Below are positions 18,301 to 20,591 of a DNA stretch of 20,591 nt, in pieces; within the stretch, counting starts at the first letter, position 1; the number at the start of each line of letters is the position of its first letter. The position numbers and the translations under genes are program-made. Under the pieces are notes generated by a model. That model saw nothing but the letters and a program-made list of their open reading frames with translations. It was not told the DNA's origin and searched no databases. Where the stretch lies: NCBI GenBank assembly GCA_033557675.1, contig JAWQRM010000665.1:1-20591 (forward strand), written 5' to 3'. The DNA is from Coptodactyla brooksi. Its lineage: Eukaryota; Arthropoda; Insecta; Coleoptera; Scarabaeidae.

Positions 18301-18796
18301 GGCAAGTAAATATGGCGAATACGCTGCTGCGTACATGGATGAGCAAGGCTTGATGACGAATTACAAGGGTTGCTTACCCGATTCTTTTGTAGAAACGACA
18401 GAATCTTACGATTACCCGAACAGTCACTCCCATCTGGTAGTGATGGTCATACAGGGACTGAGGAACACGCAGAATCGCGCGGCTTCCAGGAAAGCCAACA
18501 TCCTCCTGACCAATTGGATGGATGCCGTCATCACCTGTTGGGCGGAAACTCGTACCCTTTTCGATACTTACAGTGCTGAGGAATTCGGTCAACACATGAC
18601 TTATCTTGAGTGGAACGAAGACCACGCGGTCACCATAGGAGCGTTTTTAGCTATGCTGGATAATGACCTCTTTCTGACGGAAAGGTTGCTCGCGAGCACG
18701 TCCGACGTTAGCAGGAGTTGTATTTTCACATTGATCAATTCCCTTATTCTTCTTTACGGTTTCAAGTTGTTCAAGTACTATTTATTTACCCGTTAG
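12322..18796 (+). CDS. Trehalase-like protein with degenerate active site, three exons
   Basis: Exons 12322-12692, 17323-17537 and 17595-18796 join without a stop to 595 residues. The junctions are AG/GTGAGT to TTTTTCAG and AAAG/GTACTC to TTTTTTCAG. A signal peptide (hydrophobic core about 8-22) and a C-terminal hydrophobic tail at 571-590 suggest a membrane-anchored extracellular protein. GH37 identity is clear from YWETYWVVNGFLLCEM (175-190), PKGNRVYY (212-219), SPRPEAF (285-291) and ESGWDFSSRW (316-325, catalytic acid Asp320 kept). Signature 1 is gone: PGGRF aligns to RHKTA at 166-170, losing the sugar-binding Arg. Signature 2 reads SYDYPNSHSH at 466-475 in place of QWDxPNAWPP. The base Glu aligns to Asp519 (LFDTY), and the Gly-rich GGGEY loop is absent. 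The long open frame and good splice sites argue for selection. I infer a non-hydrolytic paralogue; weak or altered activity cannot be excluded. Confidence 0.88.
13040..14450 (-). pseudogene. non-LTR retrotransposon (LINE) relic
   Basis: Reading the minus strand from 14450, the start of an AP-endonuclease domain is seen (HLNGRSIRNKLEEIE, then IIAETWL, about 14447-14345). A linker follows at 14204-13875 (GDKEAADLFNKYYVETTDKI). Reverse transcriptase motifs come next: GVPQGSTP-x-PLLFIIFINDP near 13450-13390, LFADNATLLHC near 13360 where FADD is expected, LNVSKTKYLIL near 13240 and NEKLTWTDHIQHIL near 13160. Most of the endonuclease is deleted and there are stops and shifts, so it is inactive. It looks like a Jockey/CR1-type element. 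It lies antisense inside intron 1 of the trehalase-like gene. Confidence 0.85.
14451..14999. other. AT-rich intronic stretch
   Basis: Long T and A runs dominate, with no protein motif or repeat unit recognised. It may be further eroded sequence of the LINE or of older insertions. Confidence 0.5.
15009..15045 (+). repeat. hairpin with CTGATGA motif at start of repeat block
   Basis: CTTCTGATGATGGTCTGTGA is followed by AGACCAAAATCGG. TGGTCT and AGACCA form a 6-bp stem capped by a GUGA tetraloop directly after CTGATGA. A hammerhead would need GAAA after the stem, but AAAA is present. Such hairpins are common near the ends of retroelements. Confidence 0.5.
15091..15370 (+). repeat. repeat block, first copy
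   Basis: It begins ATGCAATTTGTCCAGTTGAT, runs through TTTTGCAAA-rich sequence, and ends with GACACTGACATTCTGTC and ATGTGCCGAAAATGCT. The same start and end sequences recur at 15742-16290. The two blocks are therefore a direct duplication, with the mariner relic and palindrome between them. Confidence 0.85.
15467..15640 (-). pseudogene. mariner transposase C-terminus and 3' end
   Basis: On the minus strand the frame ESEERWQKMLGQNGEYVIS followed by TAA (stop at 15563-15561) matches the typical end of mariner transposases (RW-x-K-x-x-x-x-x-G-x-Y). The sequence runs on to about 15467 through a likely 3' terminal region (CAACCTTTCCGAACAACCTG). The rest of the transposase is missing, because the sequence folds back into the palindrome at 15639. 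Confidence 0.65.
15639..15700. repeat. 62-bp near-perfect palindrome
   Basis: GATCCAAGTCATTTTTGACG at the left end is matched by CGTCAAAAATGACTTGGATC at the right end. The arms meet at AAAGAGCTCTTT with no spacer and one mismatched pair. The left arm joins mariner-derived sequence. Confidence 0.92.
15742..16290 (+). repeat. tandem repeat, about three units of 142-154 bp
   Basis: Units start at 15742, 15884 and 16038 with ATGCAATTTATTTGTCCAGT and contain ACAGTACACTTTA, CAAAAATTTTG and TTTTGCAAA-rich stretches. A partial unit starts at 16147. The array ends with the same tail as 15241-15370. Open frames on both strands are products of the repeat and are not genes. Confidence 0.9.
16342..16520 (+). 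repeat. direct repeat, partner of 17047-17215
   Basis: CATAAACTTTAGAATGTTAG through GGTTTATGGTTCGGTTT matches 17047-17215 in the same orientation with scattered substitutions. The longest shared run includes GTGGTTTAGAATGAAGTTGG. Confidence 0.85.
16521..17046. other. AT-rich intronic stretch between direct repeats
   Basis: Nothing coding is recognised. Since it lies between two direct repeats, it could be the interior of an unidentified element with about 170-bp repeats, but no element motif was seen. Confidence 0.45.
17047..17215 (+). repeat. direct repeat, partner of 16342-16520
   Basis: Same orientation as the first copy, about 700 bases downstream. It ends about 110 bases before the exon 2 acceptor of the trehalase-like gene. 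Confidence 0.85.
17538..17594 (+). other. 57-bp intron 2 of the trehalase-like gene
   Basis: Donor AAAG/GTACTC and acceptor TTTTTTCAG/C complete a phase-1 codon (G+CT, Ala196). Position and phase match the single intron of the minus-strand trehalase. Confidence 0.9.
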
Positions 18797-19395
18797 GTGG
18801 TTTATTTTGAAAACTTGTATCTAAAGAATTAATTTAATTTGTAAGAAAAATTGATGTTTTATTATAAGCCACATTAACGAATAGAAGGGTTTTCACAATA
18901 CAGTGAAACCCGTCTAACAAGGAAAGTATATGTTTCTATACGTGCCTTAGAAGCCCCTGGGGCGGGTAATAAGGGTTGTAAATTGAGGGAAAAAGTATTT
19001 ATTCCTTCCAGGGAAATCTCTCTCGAAGAGCTTCCTATTCACATATCACACATATACCAGTTGGCCAAAAGGGGTAAACTATTCCTAGTTTTTGTGAATA
19101 ATTTAAACACTACCCTATCGATTTTTCAGTGATTGAAGAACACTCAAAAATGATCGAAAAGAGGAAAGTAGCTTTCATTAAATAGCTTCATGTAAGCTTA
19201 TCTTTTACAACTCTATGTAACAAAATATATTTTTATAATCTACAAAAAAAATTGTCAATAAGGATAGTACAAGTTTAAAACAAACGGTTCTCGACTTATA
19301 AGTATTATTATAAAAAAATACAGTCTTATGGGGCAAGAGGGTATTTCGTTCTTAAACTCGGTTATTACTCTCTTTTGAAAAAGAACGTATCAAAT
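18797..19395. other. 3' flank of the trehalase-like gene
   Basis: This should contain the 3' untranslated region. No canonical AATAAA was seen close to the TAG stop; the first is near 19393, at the edge of the satellite. No other gene or element is recognised. Confidence 0.5.
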
Positions 19396-20329
19396 AAAAA
19401 CTACCCAACTTCAGATTTTTAAATGCAACACCCTGTATATTATGGTATTCTTCAAGTCCTTGTAAGATTTAAGGGCCACTTTAGTTATTATACATTAGTT
19501 CCAAATTGCACCCTTTTGGAGGTTATTTCGTATTTTTGAAAAAAAAGTTACGTGAATGCAAAAGTTTTCATAGAACTGTTTATTGTTTTTTCTAGAAAAA
19601 AATGTTTCAAATTTAAAAAATGTTTCAAAAGTTTCATCACATCGAATTCTTTACAATTTGATACTATTTTCAAACATACAGGAATGTTTTCAAACATCCT
19701 ATATATTATGATATTTTTGAAGTCCTTATAAGACTTGAGGGCCACTTTAATTATTATAAATCAGTTTTAAATCGCACCATTTAAAATGTGGCGTTATTGT
19801 ACATTTTTGGAAAAAGATGACAGGTACGAATGGAAACTTTTTTTACAACTGTTGCTGTTCTTGCGAGAAAAATTTTTTTAAATAAAAGTTGCAGTATATT
19901 CTTCAGAATTTCAGAAATATATAAGGTGTTCGGTTTATTCTAAAAACTACCCAACTTCAGATTTTTAAATAAAACTCCTTGTACATCAGCATTTTTTAAG
20001 TTTTTATAAGGATTGGTATTTAAAATAGTGGTATTTAAAATTAAATTATTGGGCTGTTCTATTTAAAAACATCAAGTTAATAATAATATAATCCAGTTAA
20101 TATAAATAACTAGTGCAGCAATAAAAGTAAAATAGTGCAACTGCATATACTGCAAGTTTCAAATAAAAGTTGCCTGACGTCGAATTCTTCACAATTTGAA
20201 ACTATTTTCGAATATACAGGATGTTCGGTTTATTCTAAAAACTACCCAACTTCAGATTTTTAAATACAACACCCTATATATTATGGTATTTTTTAAGTCC
20301 TTGTAAGATTTAAGGGCCACTTTAGTTCA
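19396..20329 (+). repeat. satellite-like repeat, about four diverged units of 270-295 bp
   Basis: The motif AAAACTACCCAACTTCAGAT recurs at about 19397, 19943 and 20238. The following CCTRTATATTATGGTATT and AAGTCCTTGTAAGATTTAAG recur near 19430, 19698 (diverged) and 20271. GAATTCTTTACAATTTGA-like sequence recurs near 19644 and 20193. Spacing gives a unit of about 270-295 bases. The units carry no gene. Confidence 0.8.
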
Positions 20330-20491
20330 TATTAAATTGGTGTTAATCCTAGGACATTTCGTCCATATATGAATTATAAGTAAATAATTACTTTAATTAT
20401 CCAAGAGAAAAATAGACCTCTGAGCAGGATTTGAACCTGCGACCTTTTGGTTTAACGCCAATGCTCTTACCAACTGAGCTATGCAGGGGTC
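20330..20491 (-). mobile_element. SINE with tRNA-derived head and hairpin tail
   Basis: On the minus strand the head starts CCCCTGCATAGCTCAGTTGG at 20488. It has a D-arm GCTC/GAGC, an anticodon-region stem TTGG/CCAA and a T-arm GCAGG-TTCAAAT-CCTGC (B box GGTTCAAATCC). A partly paired acceptor CCCCTG/CAGAGG completes it. The body resembles tRNA-Thr with a short anticodon-arm deletion. The tail CTCTTGGATAATTAAAG to CAATTTAATA is shared with 1529-1613 and 4751-4802. It is the only copy here that keeps its head, and it defines the family. Confidence 0.8.
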
Positions 20492-20591
20492 CTCCCGCTC
20501 TTTGGAAAATCTTCTGGTTGCGAACAGGTAAAACAAGAGGAAGATTTTCCAAAGAGCGGGAGGACCCCTGCATAGCTCAGTTGGTAAGAGC
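20463..20591. repeat. perfect 52-bp inverted repeat, reaching the window end
   Basis: 20463-20514 is the exact reverse complement of 20540-20591, with a 25-base spacer. Each arm holds the tRNA-like head start (CTGCATAGCTCAGTTGGTAA) plus 24 bases in front of it (GAAGATTTTCCAAAGAGCGG and on). Since the right arm is cut by the window edge, the repeat probably continues. Confidence 0.95.

Noticed and set aside
12322..18796. Calling the plus-strand trehalase-like gene a pseudogene
   Set aside because: No stop or frameshift occurs across three exons, splice junctions are good, and signal and tail segments are kept. Loss of catalytic residues alone is better explained as a pseudoenzyme.
20410..20491. 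A functional tRNA gene on the minus strand near the right end
   Set aside because: The D and T arms are good, but the acceptor stem has a mismatch and an extra base, and the anticodon loop lacks the normal U33 and anticodon spacing. Its 3' side continues into a tail shared with two truncated insertions. It is a tRNA-derived SINE.

Overview
This is eukaryotic, AT-rich DNA that reads as an insect nuclear locus. It has short introns with consensus GT-AG junctions, two animal-type trehalase genes (glycoside hydrolase family GH37), decayed LINE, mariner and Tc1/IS630-type transposon remnants, tRNA-derived SINEs, TA microsatellites and a short satellite. A beetle is plausible from the style of the transposon remnants, but the sequence does not prove it.

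The coding content is a divergent, head-to-head trehalase pair. On the minus strand (7436 to 5605, two exons) is a complete 580-residue trehalase with both family signatures and both catalytic carboxylates, ending in a C-terminal membrane segment. On the plus strand (12322 to 18796, three exons) is a 595-residue paralogue with an intact reading frame, a signal peptide and a C-terminal hydrophobic tail. Its active site is dismantled: signature 1 is lost apart from a few residues, signature 2 is altered, and the position of the catalytic base is Asp instead of Glu. I infer a retained but probably non-hydrolytic trehalase-like protein.

Between the two genes (about 8018 to 9345) lies the relic of a third copy. 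The 3' flank of the minus-strand gene, down to its last codons, is repeated, then joins directly to a repeat of that gene's 5' flank. The gene body itself, about 1.9 kb, is missing. The locus therefore once carried at least one more tandem trehalase copy.

Region by region: 1-4600 holds TA repeats, a tRNA-like SINE, a 5'-truncated SINE with a 12-bp target duplication, a Tc1/IS630-type transposase relic, a transposon end and a transposase helix-turn-helix relic. 4647-9345 holds the duplicated trehalase unit and its gene-less partner. 9346-12100 is AT-rich with a transposon ORF relic and a 284-bp foldback element containing hammerhead-ribozyme-like cores. 12118-18796 is the divergent trehalase gene, whose 4.6-kb first intron holds a LINE relic, a mariner tail, a 62-bp palindrome and direct and tandem repeats. 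18797-20591 holds a roughly 270-295 bp satellite and a tRNA-headed SINE whose head forms a perfect 52-bp inverted repeat that reaches the end of the window.

In function, the intact enzyme would cleave trehalose, the main insect blood sugar, to two glucoses. The second protein may bind sugar, regulate the first, or do something else. Repeat matches were judged by eye, so no percentage identities are given.
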